Source: Oribacterium sinus
Lineage (GTDB): Bacteria > Bacillota > Clostridia > Lachnospirales > Lachnospiraceae
Assembly: GCF_014202695.1 (NCBI RefSeq)
Contig: NZ_JACHHH010000012.1
Location: 1-64,000, forward strand
Direction: 5' to 3'
DNA length: 64,000 nucleotides
Part shown: positions 17,346 through 26,503 of the stretch, one piece after another
Layout: each line of letters begins with the position of its first letter
Position numbering within the stretch: position 1 is the first letter of the stretch
Made by a program: the position numbers and the translations under genes
The notes under the pieces: generated by a model
Told to the model about the DNA's origin: nothing
The model's input: only the letters and a program-made list of their open reading frames with translations
Database searches by the model: none

Positions 17346-18359
17346 TTATTGCCAATCTTTTAATGTTTTTTCAGCTTCTTCTTTATCCACTAAATGAGAA
17401 TCCAAATAAACTTTTTTCTCTGAACTCTTACCTTCTCCATTCATTGCCTCATTAAATGCATGCTCAGCAATTTGCAAAGGAACTTGTGCTGCTACAGCTG
17501 TAAAATCACCATCTAATAATGCCTGCTTTCCTTCAGGAGATGCATCAATGCTGTAAACCTCTACTTTGCCTTTTTTATTACTTGCTTTGATTGCCGCAGC
17601 AGCTCCTAATGCTGATGGATCATTGATACAGAAAAATGCATCCAAATCAGAATTAGCGGTCAAAATATCTTCAGCTAAACCTAAGGATTTATCCAATGCA
17701 GCTCCACCATCCTGTTGTGCCACAATGGTAAACTTATCCTTTTGTTCTCCCAAACCTTTCATAAATCCATTCACACGATCCACGCAACTCTCATTTGAAG
17801 GAAAATCCAAGATAGCAATTTTGGCTCCATCGGGATGTTTACTAACTAATTGCTTTCCAACCAACTCTCCGGCCATAAAAGCATTCGTTCCTACAAACTG
17901 AGTAACATATTTATTCATGTCTTCTTCTATTACAGCAGTATCCACATTATAAATTGGAATCTTAGCATCAGATATCTCTGCCAAGCCTGCTGTGATTCCG
18001 GAAGAGTCTACAGGAATCACAAATACGGCATCATATCCGCTATTGGCACAATCTGATAGCTGACTAAGCTGCTTATTTAAGTCATAATCAGGATCCAAAC
18101 AAGTATAAGCGATACCATTTTTATCACATAATTCCTTGAATTTTGCATCCATTGAGCTTTGAAAGCTATTGTTTAATGTGTTAGTACAGAATACAAAAGA
18201 TTTCTTAGCTGTATTTTTATCAGAATTTTCTTGCGCTTTTTCAGAAACTTTAGATGACGATTCATTATTTGAATCTTGTTTTGATGAACATCCCACCAAT
18301 GCTCCTAATGCCATCCCGAATACGAGACTCATAACGTACATTCTTGTTCTTTTTTTCAT
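17346..18359 (-). CDS. Sugar ABC transporter substrate-binding lipoprotein, RbsB type
   Basis: 337 residues. A lipoprotein signal (MKKRTRMYVMSLVFGMALG, lipobox LVGC) is followed by a Ser/Lys/Asn-rich linker and a periplasmic-binding-protein type 1 fold (about 50-335), e.g. DAVFVIPVDSSGITAGL and FFCINDPSALGAA. First gene of the operon, preceded by a palindromic operator and a TTGCAA-17-TACTAT promoter. Binds the sugar imported by this system outside the membrane. Confidence 0.93.
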   Translation of the reverse strand: MKKRTRMYVMSLVFGMALGALVGCSSKQDSNNESSSKVSEKAQENSDKNTAKKSFVFCTNTLNNSFQSSMDAKFKELCDKNGIAYTCLDPDYDLNKQLSQLSDCANSGYDAVFVIPVDSSGITAGLAEISDAKIPIYNVDTAVIEEDMNKYVTQFVGTNAFMAGELVGKQLVSKHPDGAKIAILDFPSNESCVDRVNGFMKGLGEQKDKFTIVAQQDGGAALDKSLGLAEDILTANSDLDAFFCINDPSALGAAAAIKASNKKGKVEVYSIDASPEGKQALLDGDFTAVAAQVPLQIAEHAFNEAMNGEGKSSEKKVYLDSHLVDKEEAEKTLKDWQ

Positions 18360-18380
18360 TTGTCGTTCCTCCTTAGTACT

Positions 18381-18464
18381 TTAAATTTACGTAAATTTAA
18401 TCTTGATTAAGTTTACGTCCTTGTGATATATGTAAATAGTACTAATCTATATAAGTCATTGCAA
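18381..18464 (-). promoter_or_regulatory. Promoter and LacI-type operator of the fructoside operon
   Basis: Minus strand: -35 TTGCAA (18459-18464), 17-bp spacer, -10 TACTAT (18436-18441). Downstream is a perfect 20-bp palindrome TTAAATTTACGTAAATTTAA (18381-18400), with a half-like GTTTACGTCC at 18411-18420. A central CG is usual for LacI-family operators. Confidence 0.75.
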
Positions 18465-18550
18465 TATAATCATTCCATATTGCATAATTTTCGTCACAAT
18501 GCAACACTAATTATATGCATATCGCCTATGGATAGTTTTCGAAATTATTT

Positions 18551-18562
18551 TTTTACGTAAAA
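18551..18562. promoter_or_regulatory. Second LacI-type operator near the regulator gene
   Basis: TTTTACGTAAAA is a perfect 12-bp palindrome sharing the TTTACGTAAA core of the site at 18381-18400, and lies about 90 bases before the regulator start. It suggests autoregulation or DNA looping between the two sites, 160 bp apart. Confidence 0.65.
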
Positions 18563-18649
18563 CTTCAGTGATGAAGTCAGCAAAAAAAATATCATTACGA
18601 CAGATAAGAAAAGAACAATATATACTATAACAGATTGGAGATTAGGAAA

Positions 18650-20614
18650 ATGAATTTACAGGAAATTGCTAAGAAAGCAGGGGTCTCTATAGCCACCGTT
18701 TCTCATGTTCTTAACCATACTCGTTATGTTTCTCCAAGTTTACAGGAAAAAGTAGAAGCAATTATAAAGGAATGCGGCTACCAAAGAAAATCCAAAGATC
18801 ATAACTTAATTCCCGGATCCAATTCCCAAATTTTGCTTCTTGTCCCTAATCTCAAGAATACATTTTATATCTTATTTTTTACTGAACTACATGCAATTCT
18901 TGTGAAAAGGGGATATCAGTTATTGCTTTCCATCTCTAATAATGATACTGAACTTGAAAAGCAAATGATATTGAACACCTTATCCAGTAAAAAAACATTA
19001 GGGCTCATCATTGCTCCCTGTTCCATGGATGATAAAAATTTTATTCCTTTGATAAAAAGCAATACTCCCTTTGTATTGATCGAAAACAATTGCAGCAGTA
19101 ATTTTTGCTATAAAATTCTTTCCGATTATTCCAGCGCAATCCCTCAAGCCACTTCAGCACTATTGGAAAAAGGACATAGAAACATTTTATTACTTGTCAA
19201 TCAAACACCTTCCAGTACCACTGAAAATGTAATGCATTATTATCAAAAAGAACTGAATGACTTTGATACATCTTTAGTACCCCATATTGTGAAGATTTCA
19301 TTGATGGAATCTGAGGAGTCAATTTTTTCGCAAATACGGAAAGAATTATCTCCTTCTGTTACAGCCATTATAGCTTGTGACAATCCCATAACCTCATTGC
19401 TTATGAAGGCATTGCATTTTTTTGAGATAGACTGCCCAAAGGATATTTCCGTAATCGGTTGGGATGACCAGAATTCCTCCGATGCGTTTTCCTCAGATTT
19501 ATCCCACATCAGACGGAATACTGCTCAGCTGGCAAAAACTTCTTTCGAAACGCTTCTCTGTCTCCATGAAGGAAAGAAAGTTGAAAATACCCAATATGTT
19601 AATGTCGATTTTCGTCCCAATAACTCCATACGTATTTTACATCAGGGTCCAAGAGGAGAAGATCCCACATCATTAGATCGAATTAGAATTTCTCAACGTG
19701 AAAAAGTACAATTAGTTACCGGAAAGTACAGAGTAGCAATTTCTTTCCACTACACCGGAACTGCATGGGCAAAATTACACCAGAAAGGAATACGAGACGA
19801 ATTAGAAAAGTATGGCATCGAAATCATCTCCATTATGGACGCACATTTTGATCCCATGCTACAAAAGATTCAATTAGAGAGCATCCAACATCAAAATCCG
19901 GATGCGGTAATTGCAATACCTGTAGACGATATAGAAACCAGTTCGGCCTTTGAAGAATTATCCAAACACACAAGAGTAATTCTCTTAAGTAATATCCCTA
20001 AAGGATTTGATAAAAATAATTATGTTTCTTGTATTTCCGTGGATGAACATGAAAATGGTTATAATATTGGGAAAATGATAGGCGATTATCTGGAAAATAA
20101 GACCATTAAGAATACTGCCCTTATTACCCACGGCGCAAATTTTTATGGTACCTCTGAAAGAGATAGCATGGTTCTTAAAACACTTCTTACACACTATCCT
20201 TCTGTAAATGTAGTAGCACAAAAAAATTTTTACTCGATAGAAAACACTTATTCCATCTGTTCAGACTTAGTTCATGCGCATCCTGAAATTTCCAGCTTAT
20301 ACGTGAGCTGGGATCAGCCCGCCTTGTTAGCTATTAAAGCCTTAGACAAATTAAATCGAAAAGATATTGCTGTTTTCACAACGGACCTGGATTATGAAAT
20401 TGCCGAAAAAATGAAAGAAGGAATTGTTAAAGGAATCAGTACACAGCGTCCCTATGAACAAGGCCAAGCAGCAGGAAGAGTTTTGGCTAAATCTTTAGTT
20501 AGTGAAGATATCCCGAAATACATTGCCGTTCAGCCTTACCTCATTCGGGAAAATCAATTAAAGCAAGCTTGGCAAAACATATTTTTTGAAAAGTTGCCAA
20601 TGGAACTGGAATAG
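18650..20614 (+). CDS. LacI family regulator fused to a second sugar-binding domain
   Basis: 654 residues, about twice the usual LacI length. Residues 1-50 are the LacI helix-turn-helix (NLQEIAKKAGVSIATVSHVLN). Residues about 60-335 form a typical LacI ligand domain ending in FRPNNSIRIL. From about 355 to 640 a second periplasmic-binding-type domain (AISFHYTGTAWAKLHQKG, AVIAIPVDDIETS, SWDQPALLAIKAL) resembles RbsB-type binding proteins. ATG at 18650 has GGAG upstream; an earlier in-frame TTG is rejected. Divergent from the importer it presumably controls. The double sensor may read two ligands or two states of one. Confidence 0.9.
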   Translation: MNLQEIAKKAGVSIATVSHVLNHTRYVSPSLQEKVEAIIKECGYQRKSKDHNLIPGSNSQILLLVPNLKNTFYILFFTELHAILVKRGYQLLLSISNNDTELEKQMILNTLSSKKTLGLIIAPCSMDDKNFIPLIKSNTPFVLIENNCSSNFCYKILSDYSSAIPQATSALLEKGHRNILLLVNQTPSSTTENVMHYYQKELNDFDTSLVPHIVKISLMESEESIFSQIRKELSPSVTAIIACDNPITSLLMKALHFFEIDCPKDISVIGWDDQNSSDAFSSDLSHIRRNTAQLAKTSFETLLCLHEGKKVENTQYVNVDFRPNNSIRILHQGPRGEDPTSLDRIRISQREKVQLVTGKYRVAISFHYTGTAWAKLHQKGIRDELEKYGIEIISIMDAHFDPMLQKIQLESIQHQNPDAVIAIPVDDIETSSAFEELSKHTRVILLSNIPKGFDKNNYVSCISVDEHENGYNIGKMIGDYLENKTIKNTALITHGANFYGTSERDSMVLKTLLTHYPSVNVVAQKNFYSIENTYSICSDLVHAHPEISSLYVSWDQPALLAIKALDKLNRKDIAVFTTDLDYEIAEKMKEGIVKGISTQRPYEQGQAAGRVLAKSLVSEDIPKYIAVQPYLIRENQLKQAWQNIFFEKLPMELE

Positions 20615-20619
20615 TGCCT

Positions 20620-20769
20620 GCTTGGATGCGGTATAGGTCAGAAAAGGGGGTAATCTGAGCCCGCGGGTACTTGCGAAAAACGAATGTCAATGAAGTTTTT
20701 CGCTTAGTACCCCTGCAGGGCGAAGTTAGCGAGAGCGTGCCACCTTTATGACCTGTACCGCATACAAGC
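20620..20769. repeat. 150-nt imperfect long hairpin between convergent genes
   Basis: The outer arms (20620-20650 and 20743-20769) pair through GATGCGGTATAGGTCA with a few mismatches and a G-T. The inner stem GGGTAC + GCGAAAAAC (20665-20681) pairs with GTTTTTCGC + GTACCC (20695-20712), with a 13-nt loop. Two GC-rich palindromes (GCCCGCGGG, CCCTGCAGGG) flank the inner stem. No T-run on either side. It could be a MITE-like element, a structured RNA or an unusual bidirectional terminator. Confidence 0.8.
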
Positions 20770-20790
20770 TTTCTTAATTTCCTTCTTGCC

Positions 20791-23478
20791 TTATAGCCAC
20801 TCCCCATATTTCTTAATATATAGCTTCTTCACTGTTTCGATGGTAAAGCTATAAAGTGCAAGAATAAGAAGCAAATACGCAAAATACGCCATGGGCATTT
20901 CCGTAAATACCGTATTGTCCAGATTATGAAAAAGATAGGGAATGGAAATGGCCGCAAAAATGCCCAGTGCCGAAGCCAGCGCCAGTCTGGAGTCGCACTT
21001 GGAATCCAGAATAGGTCGCTTCGAGGTACGAATGAACTGCACAATCAGGATTTGGGAAATCAAGCCTTCTACAAACCATCCTGTCTGGAAGTAGTTCTGC
21101 ATGGAAAGGCTGTTATAGCCCAAGAGGAACCAAAGTACCAGGAAGGTCATCACATCGAATACGGAGGACACGCCACCCATCACATTCATAAAAGACACCA
21201 GAGAAGCACTGTTCCACTTATGGGGTTTTTGCAGGAATTCTTCGTCCACATTGTCCCAGGGAATCGCAATCTGCGTAAAGTCATAAATCAGATTTTGAAT
21301 CAAAATCTGCAGGGGCAGGATGGGCAAAAATGGCAAGAATATCGAGGCAATCAATACAGAGAACACATTTCCGAAATTACCGGATAATGCCATTTTCATG
21401 TATTTCAGAATATTTCCGTAGATTCGTCTTCCTTCATAGATACCGTTCAAAATGACGGTTAAGCTCTTCTCCAAGAGGATAATGTCCGCGCTGGCCTTGG
21501 CAACGTCTGTGGCATTGTCCACGGAAATGCCTACATCCGCATCATGAAGACTGGGCGCATCATTTACACCGTCTCCCATATAGCCCACCACATGTCCGTT
21601 TTTCCGAAGGGCATCCACCACTCGTTGCTTCTGCATAGGAGAGAGACGGGCGAAAATGTCTTTTTTCTCTACAACGGCGGATAGCTCTTCCTCGCTCATC
21701 TTTTCCAAGTCGGAGCCGGTTACCGCATTTTGTTCTCCTACCTTCATGCCTACCAGCCTACATACGTGCTCCACCACAACGGGGGCATCGCCGGAAATGA
21801 CCTTTACCTGTACGCCTGCATCATACAGTCCATGAATGGCTTCCTTGGCATCCGGCTTGGGCGGATCCAGGAAGGCGATAATGCCCAGGAAGGTCATATC
21901 CGTTTCGTCCTCCGCATGGAAAACAGCGGTGTCTCCTGCATTTTTCCTCTTTGCGGCAACTCCAATGACGTGCATTCCCTCATGATTTAACTTCTCGGAA
22001 AGGGCATTGATCTTCTGAAGGTCTTCTTCCTGAATGTCCATGTATTCCTTCTTCACCCGAATACGGCTGCAACAGGCCAATACAGATTCCAACGCTCCTT
22101 TGGTAATCAATACCTCATCCTGGGGCTTGGGAAGAATTTCTTCTGTCTCCTCTCCCAAATGTTCTCCCCCCGGATTGGAAATCACCACACTCATTCTACG
22201 ACGTTCAAAATCGTAGGGAATCTCATCGGACTTCACATAGCCTCCGGCATATTTTTGCACATCGCTTTCCGCACCATAGGATAAGATGGCCCGGTCAATG
22301 AGGTTTTTTACCCCTGTAGAATAGTATGCATTCATCCATGCATAGTTCAAAACCACATAGGAATCCTCTCCATTGACATTGATATACTTCTGCAAAACAA
22401 CATTGTCCATGGTAAGGGTTCCGGTCTTATCGGTACACAGCACATCGATGGCTCCTAAATTTTGAATGGCGGACATGTTCTTTACAATGGTCTTCTTCTT
22501 TGCCAGGAACTTCGCGCCTTTGGCAAGGGTTCCGTTCACAATCATCGGTAACATTCCCGGGGTAATGCCCACCGCAACGGAGATAGAAAATAAAAAGGCT
22601 TCCAACCAGTTTTTCTTCACAAGACCGTTAATAAGCAATACAAAAAGAACCACCACAATCATGTAGCTAATCAGGATTCTGGTTATCTTCGATAGGCTCT
22701 TATCAAAATCCGTTTCTTTCTTCTGTGTATGGATAGTGGAGGAAATTTTCCCCAGATAGGAATTCTTTCCGGTCCGCACTACGATGCCGACTCCGGTGCC
22801 GGAATTCACCGTGGAACCGCCTAAGCAGAGGTTGTTTAGTTCTGCAGCATTAACAATTCTCTGATCCACCCCGGTATATTTCTCCACCGGAATGGATTCT
22901 CCCGTAAAGGCGGAAACCGAAAGGAACAAGTCTCTACTTTCCAGAAGATAGAGGTCTCCGCACACGATATCTCCTGAGCCGATAAGCTGTATATCCCCGG
23001 GTACCACCTCTTCCACCGGCACTTCTCTTATTTCCGTGCCGTCCTTTCCCGGAATCCGGATTCTTACCGTATCGTGCTCCATATCCTTTAGCTTCTGCAT
23101 ATCCAGATAGGAACCGTAGTCCTGGGTAAATCGAATCACCGCACTCATACAGGCCAGTACCAGGATAATGACTCCGGACAGAATATCCCTTTCCACAACA
23201 AAGGTAACGATAGCCAAAACTAGCAGAACAATAATAAAAGCATCGGTAAAGCTGTGAAATAAAAAATAGAATACGCCATGCTTCTGCATGGCGGAAAGGT
23301 CGTTATAGCCGTACTTCTCCAGTCTTTCTTCCCGTTCCTCGTCGCTAATTCCATTTGTCGTGCAGCCTAATTCCTCTAAGACCAAAGAAGCATCTTCCCC
23401 GGCAATTTTCTGAAACTCTTGTTCCACACCGGCAGTCTTTGTCGTAGGTTTCAATCTCTTCTCATTATTTAAAATCAT
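20791..23478 (-). CDS. mgtA: Magnesium-translocating P-type ATPase, MgtA
   Basis: 895 residues, the expected length. Motifs: FTGESIPVEKY (A domain TGES), DKTGTLTMDN (phosphorylated Asp), KGALESVLACC (nucleotide domain), GDGVNDAPSLHDADVG, with four N-terminal-half and six C-terminal membrane helices including SGNFGNVFSVLIAS and LIYDFTQIAIPWDNVD, which are characteristic of Mg2+ ATPases. ATG at 23478 has AGGAGGG upstream. No magnesium riboswitch is visible: only 124 bases separate it from the next gene. Imports Mg2+ at low external magnesium. Confidence 0.95.
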   Translation of the reverse strand: MILNNEKRLKPTTKTAGVEQEFQKIAGEDASLVLEELGCTTNGISDEEREERLEKYGYNDLSAMQKHGVFYFLFHSFTDAFIIVLLVLAIVTFVVERDILSGVIILVLACMSAVIRFTQDYGSYLDMQKLKDMEHDTVRIRIPGKDGTEIREVPVEEVVPGDIQLIGSGDIVCGDLYLLESRDLFLSVSAFTGESIPVEKYTGVDQRIVNAAELNNLCLGGSTVNSGTGVGIVVRTGKNSYLGKISSTIHTQKKETDFDKSLSKITRILISYMIVVVLFVLLINGLVKKNWLEAFLFSISVAVGITPGMLPMIVNGTLAKGAKFLAKKKTIVKNMSAIQNLGAIDVLCTDKTGTLTMDNVVLQKYINVNGEDSYVVLNYAWMNAYYSTGVKNLIDRAILSYGAESDVQKYAGGYVKSDEIPYDFERRRMSVVISNPGGEHLGEETEEILPKPQDEVLITKGALESVLACCSRIRVKKEYMDIQEEDLQKINALSEKLNHEGMHVIGVAAKRKNAGDTAVFHAEDETDMTFLGIIAFLDPPKPDAKEAIHGLYDAGVQVKVISGDAPVVVEHVCRLVGMKVGEQNAVTGSDLEKMSEEELSAVVEKKDIFARLSPMQKQRVVDALRKNGHVVGYMGDGVNDAPSLHDADVGISVDNATDVAKASADIILLEKSLTVILNGIYEGRRIYGNILKYMKMALSGNFGNVFSVLIASIFLPFLPILPLQILIQNLIYDFTQIAIPWDNVDEEFLQKPHKWNSASLVSFMNVMGGVSSVFDVMTFLVLWFLLGYNSLSMQNYFQTGWFVEGLISQILIVQFIRTSKRPILDSKCDSRLALASALGIFAAISIPYLFHNLDNTVFTEMPMAYFAYLLLILALYSFTIETVKKLYIKKYGEWL

Positions 23479-23611
23479 ATCTTTCACCCTCCTCTACTAT
23501 TTACAGGGATATCTTAGACCTTTGCACAATGCGAGTCAATTTAATATGATTTTTATTTCAGTCTGATATATTTTGTTGCTCTTCCTACGCCTTTATCCCT
23601 TAGCAATCATT

Positions 23612-24823
23612 TTATCTCATCTGTATGCGGCACAAAAATCCGCCCTGACTACCTTCTCTAAACTGCACTTTCCATCGGTGACGGCTAATCACCTGTTTTA
23701 CAATTTTTAATCCCAAGCCGTGCTGTCCTGTGCTGGGCTCCCACTCATAGTTTTTTTTGTTCAGTCTTTTCAGAGCGGCTTTCTCTAAACCGCAGCCATT
23801 ATCCTCCACCTGGAGAAACACGTGGGCTTTCTCATCCTGATATAACTTCACTGTTATCTCGCATCCCTCCGGATTATGCTGCACTGCGTTGTATAATAAG
23901 TTCATCAGTGCTCTTTCCATCAGATTTTCATTAAAGCCCAGTACCAAGCCCTGCAAATCTTCCTCGATATCCAAGGTAAACTGCACCCTTTCATCCTCTG
24001 TTTGATTCCGCATTTCCGTAATCGTCTTTCGAAGAAAACGGCTCACTTGGATTTTTTCTTTTTCCAAGTTCCCATAGCCAAAAGAAAGCTTACTGAAAAG
24101 ATTCAGGTTCTCTACAAGGCGACGAAGACGAAGTCCCTGCTTCTCAATCCTTAGCGCACGATCTTTGATTTCTTCCGATTCCGTGGTAGCTGCAATCATT
24201 TCCGCATTTCCCAGAACAATGGCAAGGGGTGTCCGAATATCATGGGAAACCCCGGCAATCCATTCCGTACGCTCTTCCTCTTTTTGCTTTGCCCGTTTCT
24301 TCTGTATCCATATGGGAACGGAAACTAGAATCAGCGCATTGAAAAGCAAAAAAAGCGGCAGAAACTCAATGAGATTTCGGATAACTCCCTCTTTGTATTC
24401 CAGAGTATATTTCCAAATCTGCTCTTTCTTTTGTCCGATAATCAATAAGCCTTCCGGAACCACATAGGTACGCACCGGATAATCTTCCAGATAATAACGG
24501 GTAAACTTTGCCACATCCTGTAAGGTATAGCTTTTCCGAAGCTCTTTCGGCAAAAACTCGCTCCATAGGATATTGCCTCCATTGTCAAGGAGCATGGCAA
24601 ATTGCTGTGCCCCGGACAGCTTTTCGGCTTCCTCTTCCTCTAAGCGGTACTCGTCATTTTCCTTATGTAAATGCTCCATAATCTCCTCACTGTCGGGATA
24701 ATATGGCATACCGTTTCGGGACACAAAAATCCCAAAAATCAAAAGGTCTGCAAACAGTAAAAAAATTGTGAGCAGAAGCACCAGAGCAATCAGCTGAATT
24801 TTCCGTTCTCTATTCCCTCTCAT
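23612..24823 (-). CDS. Sensor histidine kinase, lantibiotic-sensing type
   Basis: 403 residues: membrane helix about 10-35, an extracellular sensor of ~110 residues, second helix about 150-173, HisKA with GVSHDIRTPL (His194), then HATPase_c with NLLYNAVQHN (N box), VEDNGCGLEK and GQHGLGLKIV. The sensor sequence (LLDNGGNILWSEFLP, YTLQDVAKFTRYYLEDYPV) resembles kinases next to lantibiotic-immunity transporters such as the CprK type. Overlaps the response regulator as ATGA and is divergent from such a transporter. Probably senses a lantibiotic-like peptide (inference). Confidence 0.9.
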   Translation of the reverse strand: MRGNRERKIQLIALVLLLTIFLLFADLLIFGIFVSRNGMPYYPDSEEIMEHLHKENDEYRLEEEEAEKLSGAQQFAMLLDNGGNILWSEFLPKELRKSYTLQDVAKFTRYYLEDYPVRTYVVPEGLLIIGQKKEQIWKYTLEYKEGVIRNLIEFLPLFLLFNALILVSVPIWIQKKRAKQKEEERTEWIAGVSHDIRTPLAIVLGNAEMIAATTESEEIKDRALRIEKQGLRLRRLVENLNLFSKLSFGYGNLEKEKIQVSRFLRKTITEMRNQTEDERVQFTLDIEEDLQGLVLGFNENLMERALMNLLYNAVQHNPEGCEITVKLYQDEKAHVFLQVEDNGCGLEKAALKRLNKKNYEWEPSTGQHGLGLKIVKQVISRHRWKVQFREGSQGGFLCRIQMR

Positions 24824-25527
24824 CTTCCTATCTCCAATTTATAACCAAGGCCTCTTACGGTCAGTAAAAATACGGGTTTAGATGGCTCTTTTTCTATCTT
24901 TTCCCGTAAATGCCGCATATGCACAAGCAGTGAGCTTTCCAATCCGAAATTCCCATCCGGCCAAAGGGCATCGCAGAGGGTATCCGTAGTGACAATTTTC
25001 CCCTTATTACGGTATAGAATGGAAAAAAGCGCCAGTTCCTTAGCCGTTAGAGAAAGCTTTTCTCCTTGTCGTATCACTGTTCCTGCATCAATAGAAACCA
25101 GCGATTCCCCAAGCTGCACGCCCTGCTCCTTCTCCTCCAAATGACAGGTTCTTCTCAGCACGGCGGCAATTCTCAGGATGAGCTCTTCCGGAAGAAACGG
25201 CTTGGTAATGTAATCATCCGCGCCCAGTCCCAAGCCATGCAAACGAGCCCTATCCTCGTCCCTTGCAGAGAGAAAAATCACCGGAACTTCGGAAAGAAGA
25301 CCTTCCCTTTTTTGCTGTTTATAAAAATCAAAGCCATTGCCATCGGTCAGCATGACATCCAAAAGAATCAGCTGATAGCAATTCTCGGAAAGCTTCGCTT
25401 CCGCTTCTTTACAAGAAGAAGCGGTGTCCACCGAAAAATAGCCTTCTTTTCTTAATAGTTCCTGCAATAATTCTCTAAGCTCTTTCTCATCGTCCACCAC
25501 CAATATTTTACAATCTTCTTTTTCCAT
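24820..25527 (-). CDS. OmpR-family response regulator
   Basis: 235 residues: receiver domain with acidic pair VDDE (about 11-14), phosphoacceptor Asp57 (LILLDVMLTDGNG), Lys in DDYITKPF; C-terminal winged helix (about 140-232) with LTAKELALFSILYRNKG and SSLLVHMRHLREKIE. Partner of the kinase at 23612. Four AAGGT/AAGCT boxes at 11-bp spacing before the divergent ABC gene are its likely target. Confidence 0.93.
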   Translation of the reverse strand: MEKEDCKILVVDDEKELRELLQELLRKEGYFSVDTASSCKEAEAKLSENCYQLILLDVMLTDGNGFDFYKQQKREGLLSEVPVIFLSARDEDRARLHGLGLGADDYITKPFLPEELILRIAAVLRRTCHLEEKEQGVQLGESLVSIDAGTVIRQGEKLSLTAKELALFSILYRNKGKIVTTDTLCDALWPDGNFGLESSLLVHMRHLREKIEKEPSKPVFLLTVRGLGYKLEIGR

Positions 25528-25539
25528 GATTCTGTCTCC

Positions 25540-25665
25540 TGCTACTGTCCGCCCTTAGCAATCTTACTATAGCCTTTCTTCTACTACTGCCCTCATCAAT
25601 CCTACTATAGCTTATATCCTGCTGCTGTCTGCTCTTACCTTTTCTACTATAGCCTTTCTCCCCCT
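25540..25665. repeat. Three imperfect ~40-bp direct repeats upstream of the response regulator
   Basis: Each unit runs CTGCTACTGTC...-TCTTACTATAGCCTTTCT with substitutions and small indels; the CTACTATAGC core occurs three times. It lies in the leader of the regulator-kinase operon. Not coding. Confidence 0.6.
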
Positions 25666-25692
25666 CTTTCCCCATAGTTTTTTTCATTTCTT

Positions 25693-25730
25693 AAGGTAAA
25701 CATAAGGTACGCACAAGGTTCCCATAAGCT
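25693..25730 (+). promoter_or_regulatory. Response-regulator box: AAGGT repeated every 11 bp
   Basis: AAGGT begins at 25693, 25704 and 25715, with AAGCT at 25726, an exact 11-bp period, as for direct-repeat sites of OmpR/PhoB-type regulators. It sits about 50 bases upstream of the ABC ATPase start, where an activator would contact RNA polymerase. Confidence 0.7.
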
Positions 25731-25777
25731 TCCTTCGCTATTCTCCTCTCGTAAACAAACACATGGAGGAAAAAATC

Positions 25778-26503
25778 ATGAACTATATTCTGGAAACACA
25801 GCATCTTAGCAAAAAAAGCGGAAACAGCTACCGTGTAAAAGACCTTTCTTTATCTGTTCCGGAGAAATGCGTTTACGGCTTTTTAGGTCCCAATGGAGCC
25901 GGAAAAAGCACTACCCTCAAAATGATTCTGGGTTTGATTCACCAGAGCGAAGGAAAAATTCAATTTCTGGGAAAAACGATAAATTCCAAAAATCGCCTTT
26001 CTCTTCTCCAAAAGACCGGAAGTCTCATTGAAAATCCGGGCGGTTACGGGCATTTAAGCGGACTGGAAAATATGCAGATTGTGCAGAAATTAAAGGGTGT
26101 TAAGGAAGAAGAAATTGCCTCGGCACTGAAAACCGTCCGGCTCTATGAACAAAGGGATAAAAAGCTCAGCAGTTATTCTCTGGGTATGAAACAACGTCTC
26201 GGTATCGCCATGGCCATTTTGGGAAATCCGAAGCTTCTGATACTGGATGAGCCCACAAACGGCTTGGATCCTGCCGGCATACAAGAAATTAGGGAGTTGA
26301 TTGTATCTCTTCCTAAAGAAAGAAATATGACGGTCATCATTTCCAGTCATCTCCTCAGTGAAATAGAGCAAATGGCAAGCCAAGTCGGTATCATTCACCA
26401 TGGAAAACTGCTCTATGAAGGTCCTCTTAAGGACCTGGAATGTAACGGAAAAAGTCTGGAAGAGGCATTTCTGGAAATGACCGGCGGAAAGGAGTCTTTA
26501 TGA
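25778..26503 (+). CDS. Lantibiotic-protection ABC transporter ATP-binding protein
   Basis: 241 residues. Walker A GPNGAGKST (about 40-48), signature YSLGMKQRLGIAMA, Walker B LLILDEPTNGLDP, switch region ISSHLLSE. Together with NPGGYGHLSGLENM this resembles SpaF/MutF/CprA-type ATPases. ATG at 25778 follows GGAGG, which itself lies within an upstream in-frame ATG-initiated extension that is rejected. ATGA overlap with the permease gene. Likely expels lantibiotic-like peptides from the membrane. Confidence 0.9.
   Translation: MNYILETQHLSKKSGNSYRVKDLSLSVPEKCVYGFLGPNGAGKSTTLKMILGLIHQSEGKIQFLGKTINSKNRLSLLQKTGSLIENPGGYGHLSGLENMQIVQKLKGVKEEEIASALKTVRLYEQRDKKLSSYSLGMKQRLGIAMAILGNPKLLILDEPTNGLDPAGIQEIRELIVSLPKERNMTVIISSHLLSEIEQMASQVGIIHHGKLLYEGPLKDLECNGKSLEEAFLEMTGGKESL

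Noticed and set aside
23479-23611. Mg2+ riboswitch (M-box) upstream of mgtA
   Set aside because: The gap is too short, and no conserved M-box helices are seen.
25528-25777. Hidden lantibiotic precursor gene near the immunity locus
   Set aside because: No small Cys/Ser/Thr-rich ORF with leader and no modification enzyme in the neighbourhood; region is repeats and promoter.
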